Origin: Oscillospiraceae bacterium
Lineage (GTDB): Bacteria; Bacillota; Clostridia; Oscillospirales; Ruminococcaceae
Assembly: GCA_017544185.1 (NCBI GenBank)
Contig: JAFYEQ010000384.1
Span: 1 to 28,043 of the forward strand
DNA: 28,043 bases
Direction: 5' to 3'
Shown here: in pieces, positions 16,483 through 25,541 of the stretch
Position numbering within the stretch: the first letter of the stretch is position 1
How the letters are laid out: each line of letters opens with the position of its first letter
Notes under the pieces: model-generated
Database searches by the model: none
The model's input: only the letters and a program-made list of their open reading frames with translations
What the model was told of the DNA's origin: nothing
Made by a program: the position numbers and the translations under genes

Positions 16483-16911
16483 ATGGATCATGACGGTCTT
16501 CGTTTATCAGATCAGCTCTGCTTCCCGCTGTATGCGTGCGCAAAGGAAGTAATAAGGCATTACCGCCCATATCTGGACGGTATAGACCTTACATATACAC
16601 AATACATCACTATGATGGTCATGTGGGAGCACCGGCAGATCCAGCTCAAGGAGCTGGGCAGGATACTCTACCTTGACTCGGGCACTCTCTCTCCGCTGCT
16701 CAAGAAGCTGGCGGAGAAGGGGCTCGTCACCCGCGAGCGCTCCAAGGCGGACGAGCGGGACATGATGATCACCATCACCGACAAGGGGATGGCTCTGCGG
16801 GATGAAGCTGCGGACATACCCTCCCGCATGGGCCAATGCATCAGCATAACTCCAGAAGAGGCGCAGACACTGTATAAGATACTGTATAAACTTCTGGATA
16901 ATATGGGATAA
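16483..16911 (+). CDS. ohrR: OhrR-like MarR family thiol redox sensor
   Basis: This 142-residue winged-helix repressor matches the OhrR branch of MarR proteins. The reactive Cys is in DQLCFPLYA (C13). Two tyrosines at +14 (Y27) and +25 (Y38) match those that hold the sensing Cys in B. subtilis OhrR. The core runs YTQYITMMVMWEH, then LYLDSGTLSPLLKKLAEKGLVTRERSKADERDMMITITDKG. A further Cys at 119, in IPSRMGQC, lies where two-Cys OhrR proteins carry the partner thiol; C19 is an extra. OhrR proteins release DNA when organic peroxides oxidise the Cys. The start at 16483 is used because homology begins there; the frame extends upstream only through leader repeats. No ohr peroxidase gene is next to it; an ABC exporter is. 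Confidence 0.88.
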   Translation: MDHDGLRLSDQLCFPLYACAKEVIRHYRPYLDGIDLTYTQYITMMVMWEHRQIQLKELGRILYLDSGTLSPLLKKLAEKGLVTRERSKADERDMMITITDKGMALRDEAADIPSRMGQCISITPEEAQTLYKILYKLLDNMG

Positions 16912-16921
16912 CAGCCGCATG

Positions 16922-16940
16922 AGGGACAGCTCTTGTCCCT
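16922..16940 (+). other. Stem-loop between ohrR and the ABC exporter gene
   Basis: AGGGACA-GCTCT-TGTCCCT, a perfect 7-bp stem in the 54-base gap, with no T-run. Its arms use the same GGGACA vocabulary as the heptamer repeats. It may tune the relative amounts of repressor and exporter. Confidence 0.4.
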
Positions 16941-16965
16941 GCGGCAACAAAACAAAGGATCATAT

Positions 16966-19896
16966 ATGTTAGAACTTAGAAACATCGTAAAAAAATACGG
17001 CAGCGGTGAGAATGAGGTCACCGCTCTCCGCGGGATCTCCATATCCTTCCGCCAGAACGAGTTCGTCGCCATACTCGGCCATTCGGGCTGCGGCAAGACG
17101 ACGCTCCTCAACATCATAGGCGGTCTTGACAAGTATACCTCCGGAGATCTTATCATCAACGGACGCTCCACCAAGGAATACAAGGACAAGGACTGGGATG
17201 CCTACCGCAACCATTCCATCGGCTTCATATTCCAGTCATATAACCTGATACCCCATCAGAACGTGCTGGCCAACGTGGAGCTGGCTCTGACGGTATCGGG
17301 CGTGAGCAAGGCGGAGCGTACCCGCCGCGCCAAGGAAGCCCTTGAACGGGTAGGGCTCAGCGATCAGCTGTACAAGCGTCCCTCCCAGATGTCGGGCGGT
17401 CAGATGCAGCGCGTGGCCATCGCCCGCGCACTGGTCAATGACCCCGATATACTCTTAGCGGATGAGCCCACAGGCGCACTGGACACCGAGAACTCCATAC
17501 AGGTCATGGAGATACTCAAGGAGATCGCCCGCGACAAGCTGGTCATACTGGTAACTCATAACCCGGAGCTGGCAGAGGGCTACTCTACACGCATAGTCCG
17601 CATCAAGGACGGCGAGATCACATCGGACTCCTCCCCTGTGACCAGCGAGGAAGAGGAGGAGCAGGCCTCCACCAAGAAGCATGTGTCCATGTCCTTCCTT
17701 ACCGCTGTATCCCTTTCGCTGAACAACCTGATGACCAAGAAGGGACGCACCTTCCTGACCGCGTTCGCGGGATCCATAGGCATAATAGGCATCGCGCTGA
17801 TACTGTCCCTGTCCACGGGCATAAACGACTATATCAACGGGATACAGGAGGAGACCCTGTCCTCCTATCCCCTGCAGATACGCCGCGAGGAGGCCGATAC
17901 CGGTGCCATACTCTCCTCGCTGATGAACGATGAGGACAAGGAAGAGGAGCACACCGACAAGAGCCGCATGTACTCCAATACCCAGTCCCTTGAGATGTTC
18001 AACACCATGAACAACATCGCCATGCAGCGCAATAACATGAAGGCGTTCAAGGAGTTCCTCGATACCGACAGCCGCGTGCAGAGCAATGCGTCCGCCATAA
18101 AGTACTCCTACAACAGCGGTATGCAGCTCTATACCCGCGATATCGCCGGAAAGGTGATCAAGTGCGACCTGTCGGATATATACTTCGACGCGTGGGGAGT
18201 GGATATGTCGGCTGTGCCCGCCATGTCCTCCAGCATGACAGCGTTCAGCGATATGTCGCTGCTCAACGAGTTCATATCCGAGGGCACAGAGGTGAGCCAG
18301 ATCGAGAAGGACAGGTTCGAGCTGATACATGGCAGCTGGCCCTCCGCCCCCAATGAGGTGGTGCTGATACTCTCGCAGAACAACGAGATGCCCGACATCG
18401 TGCTGTACACCTTGGGCTATAAGGACTCCTCCAAGGTGGGCGAGCTGATGAAGAGGGTCATGAACGGCGAGACCATCGAGGACCACGGTCAGGTGGAATG
18501 GTCCTTCGAGGACGCCATGGATCACAGCTTCAAGGTGGTGCTCCCCTGCGAGAAGTACACCCGCGACGGTGACGGTCCCTATACGGATATGACCGAGACA
18601 GATGCAGGCATGGAGCTGATGTACGGATCTCCCGACATCGGCACGAAGCTGGATATAGTAGGCATCGTCCGTCCCACGGGAGACAGCTCCATAGAGGGCT
18701 CCAACGGGTATATCGGCTATACCTCCGCCCTCACGGATCTGCTCATGGAGAAGACCGCGAACAGCGATATAGTCAAGGCTCAGCTGGCCGACAAGTCCGT
18801 GGATGCGATCACCGCGCTCCCCTTCGAGCCTGAGGGCTATACCGCGCCCTCCGTGGAGGAGAAGGCCGAGAAGTTCGTATTCTATCTCGACACTGTAGAT
18901 ACCGCGGAGAAGGCGAAGATATACCGCTCTCTGGCAGCCGTCCCCACCGACGAGGAGGTAGACGGTGCGGTGGATATGATGATGAGGTCCTATGACCGCA
19001 GCCAGGTAGAGAAGATGATCAGTCAGGGCTACGCCGAGCAGATGGGCATATCCTCCGAGACCATATCCGAATACCTCACCGAGATGGATGACGATACCCT
19101 CATGGAGTACATGCGCGAGGCTATGGCTGAGAACTACCGCGCCCAGTACGCCGAACGCATGAAGAGACAGCTGGAGGAGATGGACGACGAGGAGCTGGCA
19201 GCAGAGCTGGATATGACGGTATTCTCCGATGAACAGTACGCTGCGGGCTACGACGAGTTCATACCCGATGAGTTCTCCAGATCCACCTACGACGACGTGA
19301 TGAGCAAGCTGGCGTATTCCACCGAGGACGATCCTTCCTCGATCATGATCTACGCCAAGACCTTCGCCCAGAAGGATGAGATCACCGCCGCCATCTCCGA
19401 CTACAACGACCGCGCCTCCGAGGAGGACGAGATACACTACACGGACTATGTGGCTCTTCTGATGTCCTCCATCACCGACATCATCAGCGGCATATCCTAT
19501 CTGCTCATCGCCTTCGTTGCCATATCCCTCGTGGTGTCATCCATAATGATCGGCATCATCACGTATATATCCGTGCTCGAGCGCACCCGTGAGATCGGTA
19601 TACTCCGCGCTATCGGCGCATCCAAGCGTGACATATCCAGAGTATTCAATGCGGAGACGCTGATCGTGGGCTTCACGTCGGGAGCACTGGGCATACTGGT
19701 ATCAGCTCTGGCGCTGATACCCATCAACGCCATACTCTACAGTCTGACCGAGCTGGAAGGCTTAAAAGCAGTGCTCCCCTGGAAGGCATCGCTGATACTC
19801 GTGGCCATAAGCATGGCACTGACGCTTATCGCGGGCCTCATACCCTCGGGACTTGCAGCTAAGAAGGATCCCGTAGAGGCACTGCGCACGGAATGA
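16966..19896 (+). CDS. ABC exporter, ATPase fused to FtsX/MacB-type permease
   Basis: A 976-residue fusion. The ATPase occupies residues 1 to about 225: Walker A GHSGCGKTT (38-46), Q-loop FQSYN, signature MSGGQMQRVAIARAL (about 142), Walker B DILLADEPTGALD (about 161) and H-loop VTHN. The permease has one membrane helix at about 259-287, an external domain of about 550 residues, and three C-terminal helices (about 839-965) with the FtsX-type VLERTREIGILRAIGASKRDI. MacB-like fusions are usually about 650 residues, so the external domain is very large. Its C-terminal part is acidic and Met-rich, probably helical (YLTEMDDDTLMEYMREAMAENY). Such proteins often export or resist peptides by mechanotransmission. 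The ATG at 16966 fits the ATPase start. The redox-sensor operon context suggests induction by oxidants or reactive electrophiles. Confidence 0.93.
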   Translation: MLELRNIVKKYGSGENEVTALRGISISFRQNEFVAILGHSGCGKTTLLNIIGGLDKYTSGDLIINGRSTKEYKDKDWDAYRNHSIGFIFQSYNLIPHQNVLANVELALTVSGVSKAERTRRAKEALERVGLSDQLYKRPSQMSGGQMQRVAIARALVNDPDILLADEPTGALDTENSIQVMEILKEIARDKLVILVTHNPELAEGYSTRIVRIKDGEITSDSSPVTSEEEEEQASTKKHVSMSFLTAVSLSLNNLMTKKGRTFLTAFAGSIGIIGIALILSLSTGINDYINGIQEETLSSYPLQIRREEADTGAILSSLMNDEDKEEEHTDKSRMYSNTQSLEMFNTMNNIAMQRNNMKAFKEFLDTDSRVQSNASAIKYSYNSGMQLYTRDIAGKVIKCDLSDIYFDAWGVDMSAVPAMSSSMTAFSDMSLLNEFISEGTEVSQIEKDRFELIHGSWPSAPNEVVLILSQNNEMPDIVLYTLGYKDSSKVGELMKRVMNGETIEDHGQVEWSFEDAMDHSFKVVLPCEKYTRDGDGPYTDMTETDAGMELMYGSPDIGTKLDIVGIVRPTGDSSIEGSNGYIGYTSALTDLLMEKTANSDIVKAQLADKSVDAITALPFEPEGYTAPSVEEKAEKFVFYLDTVDTAEKAKIYRSLAAVPTDEEVDGAVDMMMRSYDRSQVEKMISQGYAEQMGISSETISEYLTEMDDDTLMEYMREAMAENYRAQYAERMKRQLEEMDDEELAAELDMTVFSDEQYAAGYDEFIPDEFSRSTYDDVMSKLAYSTEDDPSSIMIYAKTFAQKDEITAAISDYNDRASEEDEIHYTDYVALLMSSITDIISGISYLLIAFVAISLVVSSIMIGIITYISVLERTREIGILRAIGASKRDISRVFNAETLIVGFTSGALGILVSALALIPINAILYSLTELEGLKAVLPWKASLILVAISMALTLIAGLIPSGLAAKKDPVEALRTE

Positions 19897-19918
19897 GGAC
19901 GGAGCGAGGAGAGATACC

Positions 19919-20632
19919 ATGAATGATACAGTACCGACCAAGGAACGCAAAAAGCAGCTTACCGCAGATCTTATCATAATAGGCATAGCCACCTTCCTTG
20001 CGACGGGGCTCGTCGTAGGCGTGTTCGGCAGCGCGATAAACGGCCTGATAAAGGATAACTCCGTCCCCATAGTGCTTCGGGTGATACCCGTAGCGCTATG
20101 CCAGTACGGTCTGGCAGGGCTGGGGATCACGATCGTATGTATACTGAGAAAAGAGAGCTTCACCCGCTTCGGGCTCAACACGAAGCATCTCCTGTCCGCC
20201 CTGCTGCTGAGCCTTATGTGCTGCGTCCCCGACCTGATATACCAGCTGTACAGGGGAAACGTACACCCATGGTGCCCCTTCATCGACGTGAACACCACGC
20301 GGGAGGTGCTGTCGAGCGGCTTCCCGTCCAATGTCATCGGTATGCTGATCACAGCGCTTTGCTGGGGCTTCTTCGAGGGCTTCAACTATGCGGTGATACA
20401 GGACAAGCTCAGTGAGCTGCTGCCGTCAAAGCTGCGCTGGTGGGACTGGGGCGCCTTCATATGTGCCGTCATGTGCATACTGATACACGGTGCGGTGGGC
20501 GTGACCCCCGATGCCCTCATAGAGATGCTGGTCACGATCATACTCATATATGGTATGCTGAACGTGAAGAAGGAGACAGGGAACGCATGGGGATGCGTGC
20601 TGGTGTTCTTCGTGTACTGGAACGCCCTGTGA
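19919..20632 (+). CDS. Membrane protein, degenerate CPBP-like
   Basis: This 237-residue protein has about six membrane segments. The RFGLNTKHLLSALLLSL segment resembles the lead-in of CPBP (CAAX protease and bacteriocin-processing) proteins. Where that family has EExxxR and two histidine motifs, this one has FFEGFNYAVI and CILIHGAVG. The double Glu and the Arg are thus missing, and only one His is in place, so proteolysis is doubtful. CPBP-like proteins are often linked to bacteriocin self-immunity. The gene lies 22 bases after the ABC exporter with a GGAG-type site, so it is the last gene of the redox-sensor operon. Only a T-run (20652-20658), with no good stem, follows. Family membership is tentative. 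Confidence 0.6.
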   Translation: MNDTVPTKERKKQLTADLIIIGIATFLATGLVVGVFGSAINGLIKDNSVPIVLRVIPVALCQYGLAGLGITIVCILRKESFTRFGLNTKHLLSALLLSLMCCVPDLIYQLYRGNVHPWCPFIDVNTTREVLSSGFPSNVIGMLITALCWGFFEGFNYAVIQDKLSELLPSKLRWWDWGAFICAVMCILIHGAVGVTPDALIEMLVTIILIYGMLNVKKETGNAWGCVLVFFVYWNAL

Positions 20633-20669
20633 CGGGCCCGCCAAGGTAACATTTTTTTGTAATTTCCAC

Positions 20670-20698
20670 TTGACATATCACGGCGATCGTGGTATAAT
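20670..20698 (+). promoter_or_regulatory. Consensus promoter of the alarmone synthetase operon
   Basis: TTGACA (20670-20675), a 17-base spacer and TATAAT (20693-20698): a fully consensus sigma-A promoter. A short inverted repeat CACG-GCGAT-CGTG sits in the spacer. Transcription would start near 20705. Confidence 0.92.
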
Positions 20699-20709
20699 AG
20701 ATACAGAGT

Positions 20710-20726
20710 TGACCGGCTGTCGGTCA
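20710..20726 (+). other. Stem-loop at the 5' end of the alarmone synthetase mRNA
   Basis: TGACCG-GCTGT-CGGTCA, a perfect 6-bp stem starting about 5 bases after the predicted transcript start. Such 5' stems often protect mRNA from decay; a regulatory role is only possible. Confidence 0.4.
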
Positions 20727-20747
20727 CGAGAACTTGGTGAGGTAATG

Positions 20748-21356
20748 ATGACTGTTTACGGCAATTATGAAGATACGCTCCGTCAGGTGCTGGGGATGAT
20801 GCTCAAGGAGATCGGGGGAGAGCCCTCATCGGACGGCTCGGATATGGACAAAAGGCCCTATGAGCATCTGAACGGACGCATCAAGTCCGACGAGAGCATG
20901 AGAGAGAAGCTGCAGCAGCGCGGGCTGGCAGAGACACCTGAGAACGCGCTCCGCGCTGTACATGACAGTATCGGCATACGCATCATATGCTCCTTCCTGT
21001 CGGACATATACACCAACATCGACTACATACGCTCACTGCCCTGCTTCGAGGTGATATCCGAAAAGGACTACATCACCAAGGCAAAGCCCAACGGCTACCG
21101 CAGCTACCATATGATCGTGTCGTTCACGGCGCCCTTCGCCGATGCGGACGGCAGCGTCCCCGGGAAGTTCTTCGCGGAGATACAGCTGCGCACCCTAGCC
21201 ATGGACTCATGGGCGGCACTGGAGCACAAGATGAAGTACAAAAAGGATATAAAAGACCAGGCGCTCATCGTCTCCGAGCTGAAGAGATGCGCGGATGAGA
21301 TGGCGTCATGCGACCTGTCTATGGAAACGATAAGACAGCTGATCGAGGAGAGCTGA
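20748..21356 (+). CDS. relQ: Small alarmone synthetase (RelQ/YjbM-type GTP pyrophosphokinase)
   Basis: A 202-residue cytosolic enzyme that transfers pyrophosphate from ATP to GTP or GDP, giving (p)ppGpp. It has only the synthetase domain. The motifs in order are RPYEHLNGRIKSDESMREKL, HDSIGIRIICSFLSDIY, EKDYITKAKPNGYRSYHMIV, and FAEIQLRTLAMDSWAALEHKMKYKK with the catalytic Glu and nucleotide-binding residues. There is no hydrolase, TGS or ACT domain, so it is not RelA/SpoT. Two adjacent ATGs occur (20745, 20748); GGTGAGG is better spaced for the second. The stop overlaps the start of the response regulator gene (TGATG), a tie not usual for relQ. Confidence 0.92.
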   Translation: MTVYGNYEDTLRQVLGMMLKEIGGEPSSDGSDMDKRPYEHLNGRIKSDESMREKLQQRGLAETPENALRAVHDSIGIRIICSFLSDIYTNIDYIRSLPCFEVISEKDYITKAKPNGYRSYHMIVSFTAPFADADGSVPGKFFAEIQLRTLAMDSWAALEHKMKYKKDIKDQALIVSELKRCADEMASCDLSMETIRQLIEES

Positions 21357-22033
21357 TGAGGATACTTATAGCTGAAGACGAGAAGGATCTCGCCAGAGCA
21401 CTGCAGGCAGTGCTCACCAATGCAGGATACGAAGTGGACACCGCGGAGAACGGCAGTATAGCCGTAGACCTCGCTAAGGCAGGGCGGTACGACGCCATGG
21501 TGTTCGATATAATGATGCCCGTGATGGACGGTACCACGGCGCTGCGCACCATACGCGCAGGCGGTGACTATACCCCTGCCCTGTTCCTCACTGCCAAGGC
21601 GGACATATCCGACAAGGTGGAGGGGCTGGACAGCGGGGCCGACGACTACCTGACCAAGCCCTTCTCCATGGCGGAGCTGCTGGCACGCATACGCTCCATG
21701 ACTCGCCGCGCCGAGGGCTATACGCCCCACCGTCTCACTGCGGGTTCTGTCACGCTGAACGTGGACGAGCAGGAGCTTTCCGCGGAGAACAGTGTGCGCA
21801 TATCCGCCCGTGAAGCAAAGCTCATGAGCTATCTCATGCTCAACCGCAGCCGCACCGTCAGCACGGAGGAGCTGTTTATGCATGTATGGAGCGATGAACA
21901 GGAGCTGGGCCCGGACGTGGTATGGGTATACATCAACTATCTGCGCAACAAGCTGGTGTCCATAAACGCCGATATATCCATCACAGGCGACAAGGACGGA
22001 GCGTACCGGCTGGAGGAAAACGGCGGGAAGTGA
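21356..22033 (+). CDS. OmpR/PhoB family response regulator
   Basis: This 225-residue regulator has a receiver domain (MRILIAEDEKDLARAL; phosphoacceptor D51 in VFDIMMPVMDG; conserved Lys in DYLTKPFSMAELLARI). A winged-helix DNA-binding domain follows (about residues 125-222; ISAREAKLMSYLMLNRSRTVSTEELFMHVWS and WVYINYLRNKL). The ATG overlaps the relQ stop, so both are made from one mRNA with coupled translation. The kinase gene follows after 41 bases. Its target genes cannot be read; the operon itself is one possibility. Confidence 0.95.
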   Translation: MRILIAEDEKDLARALQAVLTNAGYEVDTAENGSIAVDLAKAGRYDAMVFDIMMPVMDGTTALRTIRAGGDYTPALFLTAKADISDKVEGLDSGADDYLTKPFSMAELLARIRSMTRRAEGYTPHRLTAGSVTLNVDEQELSAENSVRISAREAKLMSYLMLNRSRTVSTEELFMHVWSDEQELGPDVVWVYINYLRNKLVSINADISITGDKDGAYRLEENGGK

Positions 22034-22074
22034 GATCATACATCACATGAGACCTGACGTCAAGGGGTGATATA

Positions 22075-23358
22075 TTGGGTCAGACTATGATCCGCAGGCT
22101 GCGGGCGAGGTTCGTGGGGATCGCCACGTCTGCCATATTCATCATACTTATATTCGTTATATGTATGCTCAACAGCATGAACGCGGTATCCAACTATATC
22201 GAGGTATCAGACATGCTGACATATCTCTCGGTACACGCGGGCACCATGCCTCCTCAGCTCCCTTCCCAGGGCGGCAGGTTCACCTTCCGCGTCACGGATG
22301 AGACCCCCTATGAGATGCGCTACTTCTCGGTGGTCACCGATATGAACGGCAATATAGTACAGGCGAACTACGATCATATCGCCACGGTCAACGAGTCCGA
22401 GGCCGAGGAGATGACCGAGCAGGTCATGTCACGCAAACGTCAGAAGGGCAACATCATCAACGACAACAATACCTACGCCTATCTCACCCGTCCCCTGAGC
22501 CCCTCCGAGACTGAGACCATAGGCGAAGCCGCTGCGGACGGATGCTCCCTTACGGTGTTCCTGGACTGCACCAGGCGACAGTACCATCAGCTGATGATGG
22601 TGCAGCTGTCGGTACTCATGGGCACGCTGTCACTGCTGGTGTTCTTCATCATCGTGTCGCTCCTGTCCCGCAGAGCCATACAGCCCACGATACGCGCCTA
22701 CGAGAAGCAGCGGGAGTTCATCACCAACGCAGGTCATGAGCTGAAGACCCCGCTGGCGGTCATATCCGCCAATACCGAGGTGATCGAGATGACCTCGGGG
22801 CAGACCGAGTGGACCCAGTCCACGCTGGCTCAGGTGCAGCGTCTGTCCACGCTGGTGAGCCGTCTCATCACCATCGCCAAGCTGGACGAGATGGAGCCTG
22901 CAGATCTGGATATATCGCAGGACACAGACCTGTCGGCGGTACTCAAGGAGCTGTGCGGCACCTTCGACCCGCTCATCGCCCAGTCGGGGAAGACCATCGT
23001 CACGGATATAGCCGAGGGCATCACCGTAAAGGGGGATCCGAACGCCCTGCGTGAGCTGTTCTCCATACTCTTGGACAATGCGGTGAAGTACTGCGACGAG
23101 GGCGGCAACATATCCCTGAAGCTGGCATCTGTCCGAAAGAAGGCGGTAGTCACCGTGTCCAACGACCTTGTGAACGGCGAGGGCACGGATCCCACGAAGT
23201 TCTTCGACCGCTTCTACCGCGGCGAGGAATCCCACAACAGCGCCAAGCCCGGCTTCGGCATAGGCCTTTCCATGGCGCAGAGCATAACAGACATACACAA
23301 AGGAACGATCGCGTCGGACTGGTCCGACGGACAGATACATTTCACGGTGACACTGTGA
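22075..23358 (+). CDS. Sensor histidine kinase, two membrane helices
   Basis: A 427-residue kinase and partner of the regulator upstream. Membrane helices lie at about residues 12-34 and 178-197 and enclose an external domain of about 140 residues rich in charged residues. There is no clear HAMP signature after helix 2. The H-box is FITNAGHELKTPLAVI (His221), then SILLDNAVKYCDEGG (N-box), FFDRFYRG (F-box) and GFGIGLSMAQSI (G-box). The start is TTG at 22075, because AAGGGGTGA lies just upstream; the ATG at 22087 is the alternative. What it senses is unknown; the operon with an alarmone synthetase and a phosphodiesterase hints at nutrient or phosphate/nucleotide status. Confidence 0.92.
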   Translation: MGQTMIRRLRARFVGIATSAIFIILIFVICMLNSMNAVSNYIEVSDMLTYLSVHAGTMPPQLPSQGGRFTFRVTDETPYEMRYFSVVTDMNGNIVQANYDHIATVNESEAEEMTEQVMSRKRQKGNIINDNNTYAYLTRPLSPSETETIGEAAADGCSLTVFLDCTRRQYHQLMMVQLSVLMGTLSLLVFFIIVSLLSRRAIQPTIRAYEKQREFITNAGHELKTPLAVISANTEVIEMTSGQTEWTQSTLAQVQRLSTLVSRLITIAKLDEMEPADLDISQDTDLSAVLKELCGTFDPLIAQSGKTIVTDIAEGITVKGDPNALRELFSILLDNAVKYCDEGGNISLKLASVRKKAVVTVSNDLVNGEGTDPTKFFDRFYRGEESHNSAKPGFGIGLSMAQSITDIHKGTIASDWSDGQIHFTVTL

Positions 23359-23390
23359 TACGTCGCCCGTGGTACGAATGAGGTGAGGAT

Positions 23391-24560
23391 ATGGCCATGA
23401 ACGATATCACGCTGCCCGACTACGACAACTGTCTCGTCGGCCTTGCGAACTCCGTGCTTGAACGGTTCGGAGCGGCAACGCTCCATGATACGCTCCCCTT
23501 AGCGGACAGATACCTTTACGGCGGACACAAGAACGTGGTCGTGCTCCTCCTCGACGCCATGGGCATATCCATAATGGAGGAACATCTTGACAAAGACGGA
23601 GCCTTCCGCAGCCACCTGGCAGGATCCTTCCATTCGGTATACCCTCCCACCACCGTGGCGGCCACCACCTCTTTGATCAGCGGCCTCTATCCCAATGAAC
23701 ACGGCTGGCTGGGCTGGGATGTATACTTCCCGCAGCTGGACAAGAACGTGACAGTATACCGCAATACCGATCAGATGGCCGAGAGACCGGGCGCCGTACC
23801 CGGTGCCGACGGATGGGACGCGAGCTCTCTGGAGGAGGAAAGGCCTGCTGCCGACTACAACGCGGCGTTCAGGTATGCGCCCTACCGCATGGTGAACGAC
23901 CTGATAAACGATGCGGGAGGCACGGCGTACTGGTCGAGCCCCTTCATGCCGCCCTATCCTGCGGATATCGACGCAGTGCTGGACCGGATAAGCACGCTTT
24001 GCAGCGAGCCCGGTGAGAAGTACATCTACGCCTACTGGAACGAGCCCGACGGCACCATGCACGGGACGGGCACCAAGAGCAGAGACTCTCATGAGGTGAT
24101 CGTATCTCTCGAGGAGAAGGTGGCGCGGCTGGCCTCATCCCTGAAGGATACTCTGCTCATAGTCACCGCCGACCATGGACATATGGACAGCAGGAACGTA
24201 TGCATACTGGACTATCCCGATATCATGGAATGTCTGGTGCGTATGCCGTCCATCGAGCCCCGCACCCTATCCCTCTTTGTAAAGGACCGATACAAGGACA
24301 GCTTCCCCGAGATATTCAAGCGACATTTCGGTGACAGCTTCCGTCTGCTCACCCGTGAGGAGGCACTGTCATCACATCTGTTCGGCACGGGCAAAGACAG
24401 GGATGGTCTCGGAGATATGCTGGGCGACTACATCGCTCTGGCTGTATCCGATGTATCTGTATTCAACACGCACTATGAGGCTCAGATGATGCCCGGCGGT
24501 CATGCGGGCCTCACCCCCGAGGAATACATCATACCTCTGATCGTATTCGACCAACGCTGA
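23391..24560 (+). CDS. Alkaline-phosphatase-superfamily phosphodiesterase/nucleotide pyrophosphatase
   Basis: This 389-residue protein has no signal peptide, so it is likely cytosolic. It carries the type I phosphodiesterase layout: first metal Asp in VVVLLLDAMG, nucleophile Thr in YPPTTVAATTSLISGLYPNEHG, metal ligands in WNEPDGTMHG and VTADHGHMD, and the final His in GGHAGLTPEEYIIPLIVF. Relatives cleave nucleotide pyrophosphates, phosphodiesters or phosphonates. The substrate here is not predictable. Co-transcription with a (p)ppGpp synthetase makes a nucleotide-type substrate worth testing. The gene follows the kinase by 32 bases, and its stop overlaps the next start (TGATG). Confidence 0.9.
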   Translation: MAMNDITLPDYDNCLVGLANSVLERFGAATLHDTLPLADRYLYGGHKNVVVLLLDAMGISIMEEHLDKDGAFRSHLAGSFHSVYPPTTVAATTSLISGLYPNEHGWLGWDVYFPQLDKNVTVYRNTDQMAERPGAVPGADGWDASSLEEERPAADYNAAFRYAPYRMVNDLINDAGGTAYWSSPFMPPYPADIDAVLDRISTLCSEPGEKYIYAYWNEPDGTMHGTGTKSRDSHEVIVSLEEKVARLASSLKDTLLIVTADHGHMDSRNVCILDYPDIMECLVRMPSIEPRTLSLFVKDRYKDSFPEIFKRHFGDSFRLLTREEALSSHLFGTGKDRDGLGDMLGDYIALAVSDVSVFNTHYEAQMMPGGHAGLTPEEYIIPLIVFDQR

Positions 24561-25540
24561 TGCGGGATACACCTATGCTTACTGATATTATGATATACGG
24601 ACGCGGCCGCGACAGGCTGGAGGGCTACCGCAGCTTTGCCGCTCCCGAGTACTTCACGGACGAGATGCTGTCCGCCATGATGAGCTTCTTCGGGATGCAC
24701 GACGAGGGCGACCTGAGCGACGCCTATCCTGAGCTGTTCGGCTCCCGCGACCCGTGGGGACGCACATACATCTTCATAGCCATGCCTGCGCCCTACTGCT
24801 GTGCGCTGCTGCGCACCACAAGGGTACACGACGGCGACGGCTGGATGACGGAGGTGCGCGGCAAGGAGATATGGTCGCTGGAGGGGCTGTGCGCTCCCTT
24901 CGAGGACAAGGAGCTCTTCTTTGCCATGGCGCCGTCTCTGATACTGTGGCTGGAGAGCGATCCCCGTTCGCTTTATGAGCGGCACCTGTCGGGAGATATC
25001 TCCGACAGTATAGATATCCCCGATAAGTACATCATCGACCCCTACCGCGACGTTCCTTACGACATCGCCTACGAGGTAATGGGAGACAGCTTCGATGCAT
25101 GGTCGCAGCTCATGCGGGAGATACGCACATGCAACGGCGTGCGCCACTTCCTCTTCGGCCCCATGGCCGAGATATTCGCGCCGTCCCTGCGCTCCGATTA
25201 CAACATCACCGCGGTATACGGCAGAGACACCGATCCTATGCCCGTCCACGACCCCTTTGAGGATATACATATGATCTGCGCATCGGACCGCAGCGGCAAG
25301 GTCCGTCGTCGTGAGCTCCGTATGGCGGTGAACGACATAGACGGTGCCTACCCCGAGTACCGCTGGCTCCTTGCAGATACCGCGTCACAGGCTGACCCGC
25401 TGACAACGGGATGGGAGCCGATACCCGCCAGCGGTATAGACGTATACTCCATGCTGGCTGAGGCGGACACCGCCAAGGCCTTCGCAGACAAGCTGGGCTG
25501 GACAGAGGATGCACCCTACAGCTTCATCGAGGAGGTCTGA
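24560..25540 (+). CDS. Protein of unknown function in alarmone synthetase operon (326 residues)
   Basis: I do not recognise this protein. It is soluble and acidic, with no signal peptide or membrane segment, and rich in Asp, Tyr and Trp. The N-terminal part (MIYGRGRDRLEGYRSFAAPEYFTDEMLSAMMSFFGMHD, then WGRTYIFIAMPAPYCCALLRTT and EIWSLEGLCAPF) looks like a compact alpha/beta domain. A faint likeness to GTPase-associated N-terminal domains was considered but is too weak to assert. The start at 24560 overlaps the upstream stop; an ATG at 24575 is possible. It is followed after one base by a second unassigned gene, so the two probably act together. Confidence 0.85.
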   Translation: MRDTPMLTDIMIYGRGRDRLEGYRSFAAPEYFTDEMLSAMMSFFGMHDEGDLSDAYPELFGSRDPWGRTYIFIAMPAPYCCALLRTTRVHDGDGWMTEVRGKEIWSLEGLCAPFEDKELFFAMAPSLILWLESDPRSLYERHLSGDISDSIDIPDKYIIDPYRDVPYDIAYEVMGDSFDAWSQLMREIRTCNGVRHFLFGPMAEIFAPSLRSDYNITAVYGRDTDPMPVHDPFEDIHMICASDRSGKVRRRELRMAVNDIDGAYPEYRWLLADTASQADPLTTGWEPIPASGIDVYSMLAEADTAKAFADKLGWTEDAPYSFIEEV

Positions 25541-25541
25541 T

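Noticed and set aside
20633..20658. Terminator after the CPBP-like gene
   Set aside because: There is a run of seven T residues, but only a 4-bp GCCC/GGGC stem lies upstream at the wrong distance.
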